A program made the translations under genes and the position numbers. The notes beneath the pieces are model-generated. The model made no database searches, had not been told where the DNA came from, and saw nothing but the letters and a program-made list of their open reading frames with translations. A DNA stretch of 64,000 nucleotides from Streptomyces sp. Root431 (GTDB lineage Bacteria > Actinomycetota > Actinomycetes > Streptomycetales > Streptomycetaceae): NCBI RefSeq assembly GCF_001426585.1, contig NZ_LMEI01000013.1, forward strand, positions 586,462 through 650,461, read 5' to 3'. Shown one piece after another: positions 33,345-43,916 of this stretch; within the stretch, counting starts at the first letter, position 1; every line of letters begins with the position of its first letter.

Positions 33345-34316
33345 GTGACTGTGATCGCGACCGAAAGCCTCAGCAAGCGGTTCCCCCGGGTGACCGCTCT
33401 CGACCGGCTCTCCCTGGACATCGGGCCCGGTGTGACCGGACTGGTGGGTGCCAACGGAGCCGGCAAGTCCACCATGATCAAAATCCTGCTCGGACTCTCC
33501 CCCGCCACGGAGGGCCGCGCCGAGGTGCTCGGCCTCGACGTCAGCACCTCCGGCGCCCGGATCCGCGAGCAGGTCGGCTACATGCCGGAGCACGACTGCC
33601 TGCCCCCGGACGTCTCGGCCACCGAGTTCGTCGTCCACATGGCGCGGATGTCGGGCCTGCCCGCGACCGCCGCCCGGGAGCGGACCGCCGACACCCTCCG
33701 CCACGTCGGCCTGTACGAGGAGCGGTACCGCCCGATAGGCGGCTACTCGACGGGCATGAAGCAGCGGGTGAAGCTCGCGCAGGCCCTCGTCCACGACCCG
33801 AAGCTGGTCCTCCTCGACGAGCCGACCAACGGCCTCGACCCGGTCGGCCGCGACGAGATGCTCGGACTGATCCGCCGCGTCTGGACCGACTTCGGCATCT
33901 CCGTCCTCGTGACCTCGCATCTCCTCGGCGAGCTGGAGCGCACCTGCGACCACGTCGTCGTCATCGACGGCGGGCAGCTGCTCCGCTCCAGCTCCACCAG
34001 CGACTTCACCCGGACCACGACGACGCTCGCGGTCGAGGTCACCGACTCCGACAGCCACCCCGACGGCACGGGGGCGCTCCGCGCGGCCCTCACCGAAGCC
34101 GGCGTCGTCCTCCACGCGGGTGTGGAGGAAGGCCTGCCCGGCGCCGGTCACATCCTGCTCCTGGAGGCGGCCGGCGAGGAGACGTACGACCTCGTGCGGG
34201 ACACCGTCGCCGGTCTCGGCCTCGGTCTCGTCCGCATGGAGCAGCGCCGTCACCACATCGCCGAGGTCTTCCGGCCCGAGACGCCCCCGCGGCACGAGGA
34301 GGTGCCGGCCCGATGA
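33345..34316 (+). CDS. ABC transporter ATP-binding protein (first pair)
   Basis: A 323-residue ATPase of the ABC-2 type exporter group. Walker A is GANGAGKST (about residue 37), the signature is YSTGMKQRVK, and Walker B is LVLLDEPTNGLDPVG followed by the switch His in TSHLL. The C-terminal 90 residues are the extra domain common in drug or lipid exporters. GTG 33345 is used; GTG 33351 is also possible. It overlaps the permease gene by 4 bp and begins a four-gene operon of two ATPase-permease pairs. Confidence 0.92.
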   Translation: MTVIATESLSKRFPRVTALDRLSLDIGPGVTGLVGANGAGKSTMIKILLGLSPATEGRAEVLGLDVSTSGARIREQVGYMPEHDCLPPDVSATEFVVHMARMSGLPATAARERTADTLRHVGLYEERYRPIGGYSTGMKQRVKLAQALVHDPKLVLLDEPTNGLDPVGRDEMLGLIRRVWTDFGISVLVTSHLLGELERTCDHVVVIDGGQLLRSSSTSDFTRTTTTLAVEVTDSDSHPDGTGALRAALTEAGVVLHAGVEEGLPGAGHILLLEAAGEETYDLVRDTVAGLGLGLVRMEQRRHHIAEVFRPETPPRHEEVPAR

Positions 34317-35224
34317 GCACCCAGCTGCCCCACCCCTCCCAGGCCGCTCCCGACACGACGCAGATCCACAACATCGGCTACCGGTCCTACGACGGCCCGC
34401 GCCTCGGCCGGGCCTACGCGCGCCGGTCGCTCTTCTCGCAGTCCCTGCGCGGTGCCTACGGCCTCGGCCGCAGCGCCAAGTCGAAGGTGCTGCCGATGAT
34501 CCTCTTCGCCGTGATGTGCGTCCCGGCGCTGATCCTCGTCGCGGTCGCCGTCGTCGGGAAGCAGTCCAAGCTCTCGATCGAGTACACGCAGTACGCGCTC
34601 TACCTCCAGGTCGTCATCAGCATCTACCTGGCCTCGCAGGCGCCCCAGTCCGTCTCCCGGGACCTCCGGTTCCGGACGGTGCCGCTGTACTTCTCCCGCC
34701 CGATCGAGCGCGCGGACTACGTCCTCGCCAAGTTCGGCGCGATGGCCTCGGCGCTCTTCATCCTCACCGCCTCGCCGCTGCTGATCCTCTGGATCGGCTC
34801 GCTGCTGGCCAAGATGGACTTCGCCGAGCAGACCAAGATGTTCGGACAGGGGCTCGTCTCCGTGGCGCTGCTCTCGGTGCTCTTCGGCGGCATAGGCCTC
34901 GTCATGGCGGCCCTCACCCCGCGCCGGGGCTTCGGAGTCGCCGCGGTGATCGCCGTCCTGACGGTGTCGTACGGCGCGGTCTCCACGCTCATGGGCATCG
35001 CCTTCGCGACGGACAACGGGGGCGCCATCCAGTGGATCGGCCTCTTCTCGCCGATGACCCTCATCGACGGCGTGCAGAGCGCCTTCCTCGGCGCGCCCCC
35101 CGGCTTCCCCGAGCTCGGTGGCCCGAGCACCGGCGTCGGCGTGGTCTACGTGCTGGTCGTCCTCGCGCTCATCGCCGGCTCGTACGGCATCCTGATGCGC
35201 CGCTACCGAAAGGTCGGGCTGTGA
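34313..35224 (+). CDS. ABC-2-type permease (first pair)
   Basis: A 303-residue membrane protein with about six helices after a polar N-terminal region (IGYRSYDGPRLGRAYARRSLF, a motif common in this permease group). Helices are visible at about 60-80, 95-115, 145-170, 180-205, 215-235 and 270-290. It is translationally coupled to the upstream ATPase (4-bp overlap) and overlaps the next ATPase by 4 bp. The transported substrate is unknown. Confidence 0.88.
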   Translation: MSTQLPHPSQAAPDTTQIHNIGYRSYDGPRLGRAYARRSLFSQSLRGAYGLGRSAKSKVLPMILFAVMCVPALILVAVAVVGKQSKLSIEYTQYALYLQVVISIYLASQAPQSVSRDLRFRTVPLYFSRPIERADYVLAKFGAMASALFILTASPLLILWIGSLLAKMDFAEQTKMFGQGLVSVALLSVLFGGIGLVMAALTPRRGFGVAAVIAVLTVSYGAVSTLMGIAFATDNGGAIQWIGLFSPMTLIDGVQSAFLGAPPGFPELGGPSTGVGVVYVLVVLALIAGSYGILMRRYRKVGL

Positions 35225-36132
35225 CCACCCTCCACATCGACCACGTCTCCCGCTGGTTCGGAAACGTCGTGGCCGTGAACGACGTCACCATGTCGGTGGC
35301 CCCGGGTGTCACCGGCCTCCTCGGGCCGAACGGCGCCGGGAAGTCCACCCTGATCAACATGATGGGCGGCTTCCTCGACCCCTCCACCGGCAGCGTCACG
35401 CTCGACGGCCAGAAGATCTGGGGGAACGAGTCCGTCTACCGCCAGATCGGTGTCGTCCCCGAGCGGGAGGCGATGTACGACTTCCTCACCGGCCGCGAGT
35501 TCGTCGTGGCCAACGCGGAACTGCAGGGCCTCGGCGACAAGGAGGCCCAGGCGGCGCTCGCCACGGTCGAGATGGAGTACGCCCAGGACCGCAAGATCTC
35601 CACGTACAGCAAGGGCATGCGGCAGCGCGTGAAGATGGCCTCGGCCCTCGTGCACCAGCCGTCCGTGCTCCTCCTGGACGAGCCGTTCAACGGCATGGAC
35701 CCGCGCCAGCGCATGCAGCTGATGGACCTGCTGCGGCGGATGGGCGCGGAGGGCCGCACGGTCCTCTTCTCCTCGCACATCCTGGAGGAGGTCGAGCAGC
35801 TCGCCTCCCACATCGAGGTGATCGTGGCCGGGCGGCACGCGGCCTCCGGCGACTTCCGCAAGATCCGCCGGCTCATGACGGACCGGCCGCACCGCTATCT
35901 CGTCCGCTCCAGCGACGACCGGGCGCTGGCCGCCGCGCTGATCGCCGACCCGTCCACGGCGGGGATCGAGGTCGACCAGGTGGACGGCGGACTGCGCGTC
36001 CAGGCGGTGGACTTCGGGCGGTTCACGGAGCTGCTGCCCAGGGTCGCGAAGGACCGGGGCATCCGCCTCCTGACGGTCTCGCCCTCGGACGAGTCCCTCG
36101 AATCGGTCTTCTCGTATCTCGTCGCGGCCTGA
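35221..36132 (+). CDS. ABC transporter ATP-binding protein (second pair)
   Basis: A 303-residue ABC ATPase, paralogous to the gene at 33345. Walker A is GPNGAGKST, the signature YSKGMRQRVK, and Walker B VLLLDEPFNGMDPRQ. GTG 35221 overlaps the stop of the preceding permease (GTGA). The C-terminal extension differs from the first ATPase, which suggests that each ATPase serves its own permease or that the four proteins make a heteromeric exporter. Confidence 0.92.
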   Translation: MTTLHIDHVSRWFGNVVAVNDVTMSVAPGVTGLLGPNGAGKSTLINMMGGFLDPSTGSVTLDGQKIWGNESVYRQIGVVPEREAMYDFLTGREFVVANAELQGLGDKEAQAALATVEMEYAQDRKISTYSKGMRQRVKMASALVHQPSVLLLDEPFNGMDPRQRMQLMDLLRRMGAEGRTVLFSSHILEEVEQLASHIEVIVAGRHAASGDFRKIRRLMTDRPHRYLVRSSDDRALAAALIADPSTAGIEVDQVDGGLRVQAVDFGRFTELLPRVAKDRGIRLLTVSPSDESLESVFSYLVAA

Positions 36133-36146
36133 AAGGAGCCTGACCG

Positions 36147-36866
36147 ATGTACAACCCCACAGTCGCCCGGCTCACCTACCGGGCCCTCCTCGGCCGCCGG
36201 CGGGCGCTGATCCTCTTCCTGCTGCCCGCCCTGCTGGTGCTCATCGCCGCGGCCGTGCGCGCCTTCAACGGCGCGGACGACCAGGTCGCCGCCGACGTCC
36301 TGGGCGGCTTCGCGCTGGCCACGATGGTGCCGCTGATCGGCGTGATCGCCGGTACGGGCGCGATAGGGCCGGAGATCGACGACGGCTCGATCGTCTATCT
36401 GCTGTCCAAGCCGGTGAAGCGGTCCTCGATCATCTTCACGAAGCTCATCGTGGCGATCGCCGTGACCATGGTCTTCTCGGCGGTGCCGACGCTGATCGCC
36501 GGCTTCGTCCTCAACGGCAACGGCCAGCAGGTGGCCGTCGCGTACACGGTGGCGGCCCTGGTGGCCTCCATCGCCTACAGCGCGCTGTTCCTGCTGCTCG
36601 GCACGGTCAGCCGGCACGCGGTGGTCATCGGCCTCGTCTACGCGCTGGTCTGGGAGACCCTCTTCGGCTCCCTGATCTCCGGCGCGAAGACCCTGAGCGT
36701 CCAGCAGTGGTCGCTCGCCCTCGCGGAGAAGGTCACCGGCGACAGTCTGATCGACTCCGAGGTCGGACTCACCACGGCGACCGTGCTCCTCGTGGCGGTC
36801 ACGGTCGTGGCGACCTGGTTCGCCGGCTACAAGCTGCGGACGCTGACCCTGGCGGGCGAGGAGTAG
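36147..36866 (+). CDS. ABC-2-type permease (second pair)
   Basis: A 239-residue membrane protein with six hydrophobic segments. It contains DDGSIVYLLSKPVKRSSIIFTK near residues 75-95, the cytoplasmic loop typical of ABC-2 permeases that read as natural resistance or gliding-type exporters. ATG 36147 follows AAAGGAGC. Last gene of the operon; a hairpin pair follows at 36890-36951. Confidence 0.87.
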   Translation: MYNPTVARLTYRALLGRRRALILFLLPALLVLIAAAVRAFNGADDQVAADVLGGFALATMVPLIGVIAGTGAIGPEIDDGSIVYLLSKPVKRSSIIFTKLIVAIAVTMVFSAVPTLIAGFVLNGNGQQVAVAYTVAALVASIAYSALFLLLGTVSRHAVVIGLVYALVWETLFGSLISGAKTLSVQQWSLALAEKVTGDSLIDSEVGLTTATVLLVAVTVVATWFAGYKLRTLTLAGEE

Positions 36867-36889
36867 GCCCAGGGCCGGGACGACACGGC

Positions 36890-36951
36890 GGCGGTACGGC
36901 TCCGAGGGTCGTCGCCCCGGCTCCGGGAGGCCCTCCCGGAGCCGTACCGCC
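36890..36951. terminator. Terminator region with competing hairpins
   Basis: An outer 15-bp stem (GGCGGTACGGCTCCG at 36890-36904 with 36937-36951) encloses an inner arm GGCTCCGGGAG (36919-36929) that can pair with the same right-hand strand (CTCCCGGAGCC). Only one of the two can form at a time. It lies between convergent ABC and MFS genes and can act on both. Confidence 0.7.
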
Positions 36952-36996
36952 ACCCCCTCACCGACGTCGGACCGGCATATCGCCGGATCGCCGTTC

Positions 36997-38292
36997 TCAG
37001 ACCGTGCGGTTCCGCGCGGCCAGCAGGCCCACGGCGAGGGACGCCGCGCAGACGCACAGGACGAGCGAGATCGGCAGGGTCCAGGAGCCGGTGGCCTGGT
37101 GCAGGGCGCCGGCGACCAGCGGGCCCGCCGCGGCGAGCAGATAGCCGACCGTCTGCGCCATCCCCGACAGCCTGGACGCGGTCACCGCGTCCCCCGAGCG
37201 CAGCACGATCAGGGTCAGCGCGAGGCCCAGCGCGCCCCCTTGGCCGACGCCGAGCAGCGCCGCCCAGAGCCAGGCGCCTTCGGCGGGCGCGATCAGCAGA
37301 CCGGCGTAACCGGCCGCGACGAGCGTCGTGACCAGCACGATCAGCGGGCGCTGACTCCGCATCCGGCCCGCGAGCAGCGGCACCACGAAGGCGCCCACGA
37401 TCTGGGTCAGGGTGTTGAAGGCGAAGATCATCCCGGCCGTGGAGCGGCTCATGCCGTGATCGGTGAAGATCGTCGGCATCCAGGCGATCAGGACGTACGA
37501 CCAGAGCGACTGGCCGCCCATGAAAAGGGTCACCTGCCAGGCCAGCGGCGAGCGCCAGATGCTCACGGGGGGCTTGGCGCCGGCCGCCGGGACGGCCCGT
37601 ACCGCATGCCCCGTGCGGCCCTTGGCGATCAGCACCTGCGGCAGCCAGGCGAGCGCCGCGACCCCGGCGAGCAGCGACCAGAAGCCCAGCGAGGCCTCCC
37701 AGCCGCCGCCGAGGGCCTCCTCCAGCGGCACCGAGGCGGCCGCCGCCACCGTCGCGCCCGCGATCAGCGCGCCCGTGTAGACCGAGGTCATCGCCGCGGC
37801 CCGGTCCGGGAAGTCCCGCTTGACGATCCCCGGCATCAGCACGTTGAGCAGGGCGATCGCCGTGCCGACGAGGATCCCGCCGCCGTACAGCGCGTACACA
37901 GAGGGCAGTACGCGCGCGAGGATGCCGACGCCGAGCAGGAGGAGAGCGGCGAACAGCACCCGCTCGGCGCCGAAGCGGCGCCCCAGCCACGGAGCGACCA
38001 GCGCGCCCACGCCCAGGAAGAGGACCGGGACCGAGGTGACGAGCGAGCTCGCCGTCGAGGACAGACCGAAGGCGGCGGAGACCTCGCCCACCAGGGGCGC
38101 CACGCTCGCCAGGGCGACCCGCATGTTCAGCGAGGCCAGCACGATCCCGACGAGGAGCACCGCCGGGTGCGCGAGCAGCGCGCGCCGGGCCGCCACCCCT
38201 TCGGCCGACGGCGGGACACCGGCCTCGGCGTCGACCAGGACGCGCGCGGGTGCCTCGGCGAGGGCCTCGTCGCCCGTACGTATCGGGCTCAT
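36997..38292 (-). CDS. MFS transporter of the CynX/NimT type
   Basis: A 431-residue major facilitator with 12 hydrophobic segments after a polar N-terminus. The run RALLAHPAVLLVGIVLASLN, then ALASVAPLVGEV, and the later LIVLRSGDAVTASRLSGMAQ with GYLLAAAGPL are typical of the CynX/NimT group (cyanate and 2-nitroimidazole transporters). The true substrate is unknown. It overlaps the upstream GntR gene by 4 bp, so the regulator and transporter are one unit and the regulator probably responds to the transported compound. Confidence 0.9.
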   Translation of the reverse strand: MSPIRTGDEALAEAPARVLVDAEAGVPPSAEGVAARRALLAHPAVLLVGIVLASLNMRVALASVAPLVGEVSAAFGLSSTASSLVTSVPVLFLGVGALVAPWLGRRFGAERVLFAALLLLGVGILARVLPSVYALYGGGILVGTAIALLNVLMPGIVKRDFPDRAAAMTSVYTGALIAGATVAAAASVPLEEALGGGWEASLGFWSLLAGVAALAWLPQVLIAKGRTGHAVRAVPAAGAKPPVSIWRSPLAWQVTLFMGGQSLWSYVLIAWMPTIFTDHGMSRSTAGMIFAFNTLTQIVGAFVVPLLAGRMRSQRPLIVLVTTLVAAGYAGLLIAPAEGAWLWAALLGVGQGGALGLALTLIVLRSGDAVTASRLSGMAQTVGYLLAAAGPLVAGALHQATGSWTLPISLVLCVCAASLAVGLLAARNRTV

Positions 38293-38969
38293 CGGTTCTG
38301 CTCCGGCAGTGCCGCGATCGTCTCCAGCGGCACCCGCAGCAGCTCCCGCGCCTGGCGCTCCGCCGCCTCCGGGTCGCCCGCCTCGACCGCTTCCACCAGG
38401 GCCTCGTGGGCGTCGATGTCGACGGGCGGCATCTCCCGGTCGCCGAGCGCCTCCACCAGCACCTCGTGCACCTGCGTGGAGAAGAAGCGGTAGACCTCGA
38501 CGAAGGCGGCGTTGTGCGTCGCGCCCACGACCGCGAGGTGGAAGGCGAGGTCCGCGTCCGCGTCCCGGTCGCCCTCCTCCCGCAGGGTGGTCAGCGCCGC
38601 CCGGAGCCGCAGCAGGTCGTGGGTGTCCCGGCGTACCGCCGCGAGCCGGGCGGCCTCCGCCTCCAGGGCGACCCGCAGTTCGAGCACGTCCGCCGCGCCC
38701 GCGTGGCGCACCCCGCGCAGGACGGCGGTCGGATCGGCGGTCGACCTGACGAACGTGCCGTTGCCCTGCCGGGACTCCAGGAGGCCGGCGTGGACGAGGA
38801 CCCGGACCGCCTCGCGGACGGTGTTGCGGCCCACGCCTAGCTGTTGCGCGAGCTCGTGCTCGGTGGGGATGCGGTCGCCGACGGCCCACTCCCCGTCCGC
38901 GAGCTGCGCCCGGAGCTGTTCCACCGCGGAGTCCACCAACGAGGTCCGCCCCGCCGCCTTGAGTGCCAT
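38289..38969 (-). CDS. GntR-family (FadR/FCD) regulator
   Basis: A 226-residue regulator with an N-terminal winged helix (IPTEHELAQQLGVGRNTVRE, about 32-51) and a C-terminal all-helical FCD ligand domain. Residues in the FCD metal/ligand pocket are visible (Asp and His in DADLAFHLAVVGATHN, His in DIDAHEALVEAVEAGD). FCD regulators usually bind an organic acid through a metal. ATG 38969 is chosen from fit to the family; upstream 38970-39092 is the divergent promoter region shared with lpdA. Confidence 0.9.
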   Translation of the reverse strand: MALKAAGRTSLVDSAVEQLRAQLADGEWAVGDRIPTEHELAQQLGVGRNTVREAVRVLVHAGLLESRQGNGTFVRSTADPTAVLRGVRHAGAADVLELRVALEAEAARLAAVRRDTHDLLRLRAALTTLREEGDRDADADLAFHLAVVGATHNAAFVEVYRFFSTQVHEVLVEALGDREMPPVDIDAHEALVEAVEAGDPEAAERQARELLRVPLETIAALPEQNR

Positions 38970-39092
38970 GCCGTTCCGACCTCTCCATTCGCCCGGTTGC
39001 CCAGTCATCCTACAACTGACCCTGCGGGGGACACCGGACTACTGTGGGGCCGTACGCGGACCGAACACCCTCACCACCCTCGGGAGTCAGTC

Positions 39093-40496
<1,404 letters not shown>

Positions 40497-40530
40497 GGAT
40501 TCTCCCGGCCCGGGTGATAGGCACTGAAAG

Positions 40531-41208
40531 GTGCCGAACACAGAAACCCCGGGCAGCGACACCTCGCCGGGTGGCGAACCGTCCCGACCGATCAGGTCGT
40601 GGGTGCGTTCGTCACCCGGTACGCATGTCTGGCTGCTGGTCATCGCGATCACGAGCCTCGTCATCGCGCTGTCCCCGGCCGGCCTGGAGGCCTATCTCCT
40701 CCACCGCAACAGCAGCAATCTCCACCAGCTCGCCCACCACCCGGTACGAGCCCTGCTCGGCAGCGCGTTCTGGATCGAGGACCCGGCCGACCTGCTGCTG
40801 TACGCGGTCCTCTTCGAGCTCTTCCACGCCCCCGTGGAGCGCTGGATCGGCACCGCGAAGTGGCTCTTCACCGTGGCCACGGCGCACATCGCGGCGACCC
40901 TCGTCAGCCAGCAGGTCGTCCTGGACGCCATCCGCGATCACGACGTGCCGCGCAGCATGGCGCACGTCGTCGACATCGGGGTCAGCTACGGGCTCGCCGC
41001 CTCCGTGGGCATCCTGACCTACCGGCTGCCCCGCCCCTGGCGCTGGTTCTACCTCGCGGGAGCCGTCGCCTTCTTCCTCGTACCGCTCGTGGCCGGCCGC
41101 ACGTACACCGACCTCGGGCACGCGATCTCCCTGGCGATCGGCCTCGCCTGCTATCCGCTGACCCGCGGAAAACCAGTCGCTCCCGAACAGGGGCACGGAG
41201 CACACTAG
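40531..41208 (+). CDS. Rhomboid-like intramembrane protein
   Basis: A 225-residue membrane protein with about six helices. It matches the actinobacterial rhomboid-like family: HPVRALLGSAFW, LFELFHAPVERWIGT, DIGVSYGLAAS and TDLGHAISLAIGLACY. The GVSYG stretch occupies the place of the rhomboid GxSG nucleophile and the His of LGHAIS that of the catalytic His, so a Ser-His dyad may be kept. Substrate unknown. GTG 40531 lies 34 bp after lpdA. A strong bidirectional hairpin follows. Confidence 0.8.
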   Translation: MPNTETPGSDTSPGGEPSRPIRSWVRSSPGTHVWLLVIAITSLVIALSPAGLEAYLLHRNSSNLHQLAHHPVRALLGSAFWIEDPADLLLYAVLFELFHAPVERWIGTAKWLFTVATAHIAATLVSQQVVLDAIRDHDVPRSMAHVVDIGVSYGLAASVGILTYRLPRPWRWFYLAGAVAFFLVPLVAGRTYTDLGHAISLAIGLACYPLTRGKPVAPEQGHGAH

Positions 41209-41283
41209 TTGTGCGGGGGAAACGGGGGATCTCCCGGAAGCGGCCGCTTCGAGCGCGCGGGCAGCGTCCGCGCGAGGCCGTGA

Positions 41284-41325
41284 ACGACGAAGGCCCGCTC
41301 CTTTCGGGGAGCGGGCCTTCGTCGT
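41284..41325. terminator. Strong bidirectional terminator
   Basis: An 18-bp perfect stem (41284-41301 with 41308-41325) and a 6-nt loop TTTCGG, between the convergent rhomboid-like and HAD genes. This is the longest perfect hairpin in the window. Confidence 0.9.
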
Positions 41326-41338
41326 CGGTTCAGTGAAC

Positions 41339-42145
41339 TCAGGCAGAGAGCAGGCGCTCCAGGACGACGGCGATGCCGTCCTCCTCGTTCGACGAGGTCA
41401 CCTCGCTCGCCACCGCCCGCAGTTCCTCGTGCGCGTTGCCCATCGCCACACCGTGTGCCGCCCAGGCGAACATCGGGATGTCGTTCGGCATGTCGCCGAA
41501 GGCGATCGTCTCCGCGGCCTTCACACCCAGTCGGCGCGCGGCCAGGGAGAGACCGGTCGCCTTGCTCAGGCCGAGCGGGAGGATCTCCACGATCCCCGGC
41601 CCGGCCATGACGACGTCCACGAGCCCGCCGACCGTCGCGCGCGCGATCCGCGTCAGCTCGTCGTCGCTCAGCGTCGGGTGCTGGAGGTAGAGCTTGGTCA
41701 GCGGCGCCGCCCACAGCTCGGCCGGGTCCTCGTACGGGACGTACGGGAGGGGCCCCTCCTGGACCTGGTAGCCGGGGCCCATCAGGACCTCGCCCTCCAG
41801 GCCGTCGCGGCTGGCTGCCAGCGCCAGCGGGCCGATCTCCGCCTCGATCTTGGAGAGTGCGAGCCCGGCGAGCTGCCGGTCCAGGGTCAGCGAGGTCAGC
41901 AGCCGGTGCTCACCGGCGTGGTAGACCTGCGCGCCCTGCCCGCACACCGCGATCCCCTCGTAGCCGAGGTCGTCGAGGATGTGCCGCGTCCAGGGCACCG
42001 CCCGGCCGGTGACGACGATGTGCGCGGCACCCGCCTCGGTCACGGCGGCGAGCGCTGCCCGCGTGCGATCGGAGACGGACTCGTCGGCGCGCAGCAGCGT
42101 GCCGTCGAGGTCCGTCGCCACCAGGCGGTAGGGGAAGGGGCTCAC
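41339..42145 (-). CDS. HAD-superfamily Cof-type hydrolase
   Basis: A 268-residue Cof-type phosphatase: motif I VATDLDGTLLRAD near residues 9-20, motif II VTGRAVP, motif III Lys in GLSKATGL, and motif IV FGDMPNDIPMFAW. GTG 42145 overlaps the serS stop by 4 bp (GTGA), so translation is coupled to seryl-tRNA synthetase. This serS-HAD pairing is common in actinobacteria, but the substrate is unknown. Paralogous to 22638-23510. Confidence 0.9.
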   Translation of the reverse strand: MSPFPYRLVATDLDGTLLRADESVSDRTRAALAAVTEAGAAHIVVTGRAVPWTRHILDDLGYEGIAVCGQGAQVYHAGEHRLLTSLTLDRQLAGLALSKIEAEIGPLALAASRDGLEGEVLMGPGYQVQEGPLPYVPYEDPAELWAAPLTKLYLQHPTLSDDELTRIARATVGGLVDVVMAGPGIVEILPLGLSKATGLSLAARRLGVKAAETIAFGDMPNDIPMFAWAAHGVAMGNAHEELRAVASEVTSSNEEDGIAVVLERLLSA

Positions 42146-43431
42146 TTGGCGACCGGCTCCAGGACCTCGCGCCCGCCCAGGTACGGCCGCAGGACCTCGG
42201 GCACCCGCACCGAGCCGTCGGGCAGCTGGTGGTTCTCCAGGATCGCCACGATCGTGCGCGGTACGGCGCAGAGCGTGCCGTTCAGGGTGGCCAGCGGCTG
42301 CACGGTCTTCTTGCCACCCTGCTCGTCGCGCATGCGGACGGAGAGACGGCGGGCCTGGAAGCTGTTGCAGTTCGAGGCGGAGGTGAGCTCGCGGTACTTG
42401 CCCTGGGTCGGGATCCACGCCTCGCAGTCGAACTTGCGGGAGGCGGAGGCGCCGAGGTCACCGGTGGCGACGTCGATGACCTGGAACGGCAGCTCCAGAC
42501 CGGTCAGCCACTGCTTCTCCCAGTCCAGGAGGCGCTTGTGCTCGTTCTCCGCGTCCTCGGGCGCGACGTACGAGAACATCTCGACCTTGTCGAACTGGTG
42601 GACGCGGAAGATGCCGCGGGTGTCCTTGCCGTACGTGCCGGCCTCACGGCGGAAGCAGGGCGAGAAGCCCGCGTACCGCAGGGGCAGCTTGTCGGCGTCG
42701 ATGATCTCGTCCATGTGGTACGCGGCGAGCGGAACCTCGGAGGTGCCGACCAGGTAGAGGTCGTCGTTCTCCAGGTGGTACACGTTCTCCGCGGCCTGGC
42801 CGAGGAAGCCGGTGCCCTCCATGGCGCGCGGACGGACCAGCGCGGGGGTCAGCATCGGGACGAAGCCGGCCTCGGTGGCCTGCGCGATCGCCGCGTTGAC
42901 CAGGGCGAGCTCCAGGAGGGCGCCCACGCCGGTCAGGTAGTAGAAGCGCGAGCCGGAGACCTTGGCGCCCCGCTCGACGTCGATGGCGCCGAGCGCCTCG
43001 CCCAGCTCCAGGTGGTCCTTGGGCTCGAAGCCCTCGGCCGCGAAGTCACGGATGGTGCCGTGCGTCTCAAGGACGACGAAGTCCTCCTCGCCGCCGACCG
43101 GGACGTCCGCGTGGACGATGTTCCCGAGCTGGAGCAGGAGCCGCTTGGCCGTCTCGTCGGCCTCGTTCTGCTCGGCCTCGGCGGCCTTGACGTCGGTCTT
43201 GAGCTGCTCCGCCTTCTGCAGGAGCTCGGCGCGCTCCTCGGGCGTGGCCCTGGGGATCAGCTTTCCGAGCGCCTTCTGCTCGGATCGGAGCTCGTCGAAG
43301 CGGACGCCGGACGACCTGCGCCGCTCATCGGCGGAGAGCAGGGCGTCGACGAGCGCGACGTCCTCTCCACGGGCGCGCTGGGAGGCGCGAACACGGTCGG
43401 GGTCCTCACGGAGCAGGCGAAGGTCAATCAC
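42142..43431 (-). CDS. serS: Seryl-tRNA synthetase
   Basis: A 429-residue class II aminoacyl-tRNA synthetase. The N-terminal MIDLRLLREDPDRVRASQRARG begins the long antiparallel coiled coil (to about residue 105) that recognises the tRNA-Ser variable arm. Motif 2 is FSPCFRREAGTYGKD with FRVHQFDKVEMF after it; motif 3 is TLNGTLCAVPRTIVAILENH near the C-terminus. Length is normal. ATG 43431 is the natural start. A tRNA-Ser gene lies in the same window at 62980. Confidence 0.97.
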   Translation of the reverse strand: MIDLRLLREDPDRVRASQRARGEDVALVDALLSADERRRSSGVRFDELRSEQKALGKLIPRATPEERAELLQKAEQLKTDVKAAEAEQNEADETAKRLLLQLGNIVHADVPVGGEEDFVVLETHGTIRDFAAEGFEPKDHLELGEALGAIDVERGAKVSGSRFYYLTGVGALLELALVNAAIAQATEAGFVPMLTPALVRPRAMEGTGFLGQAAENVYHLENDDLYLVGTSEVPLAAYHMDEIIDADKLPLRYAGFSPCFRREAGTYGKDTRGIFRVHQFDKVEMFSYVAPEDAENEHKRLLDWEKQWLTGLELPFQVIDVATGDLGASASRKFDCEAWIPTQGKYRELTSASNCNSFQARRLSVRMRDEQGGKKTVQPLATLNGTLCAVPRTIVAILENHQLPDGSVRVPEVLRPYLGGREVLEPVAK

Positions 43432-43542
43432 CCCACCAGGCTACCGGTGCCCGCTTGCGCGCCCTCACCGGATAACGCCGCGCGTGTTGTTTTGCCCGAA
43501 TTGCCGCTCAGGGGAAAGTGGACTGTGGGCCACCGCATTCAC

Positions 43543-43880
43543 TTATCCACAGGCTGTGCGGAAGTTCTGTGGACTACGGGAGAGATCGCGGGGATTTCTC
43601 GTCGCCGACCTGGTAATTCCGTGATCAAACACCATTTGCCCACTCAATCGGGTGGGAATTGCTCGCTCCAAAGAGTTGATCCGGGGAAACGCGGTGACGG
43701 ATGCGTCATCAGTGCGCTGTGGACGACCGGGGGGCGGCCAGGGAGTGGCTGGGGCGATTTGTCGACCATGTCGGATTGCGATGTCGACTTGTCCCCAGGC
43801 CGAGCGAGGGCCTGTGGATAACCTCTGTGGGTAACTGAAAAGTATGCAGGTAGGACTAGTTGTTCGTACCTGTGGACGAC
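43543..43880. other. DnaA-box-rich intergenic region between serS and pheA
   Basis: The 43432-43916 gap holds no gene but at least six 9-mers of DnaA-box type: 43543-43551 (TTATCCACA), 43568-43576, 43718-43726, 43813-43821 (TTATCCACA, minus), 43826-43834 and 43872-43880 (minus-strand forms TAGTCCACA, TCGTCCACA, TTACCCACA, TCGTCCACA). Four of these fit the relaxed Streptomyces consensus. Five of six point the same way. A+T content is higher here than around. Confidence 0.65.
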
Positions 43881-43916
43881 CGCTCCCGGCGGCGGGAGCG
43901 GTCGGTCAGTATCGGG

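Noticed and set aside
39001..39092. FadR-type operator before lpdA
   Set aside because: GTTGTAGGATGAC has only weak fit to the TNGTNNNACNA pattern; not convincing.
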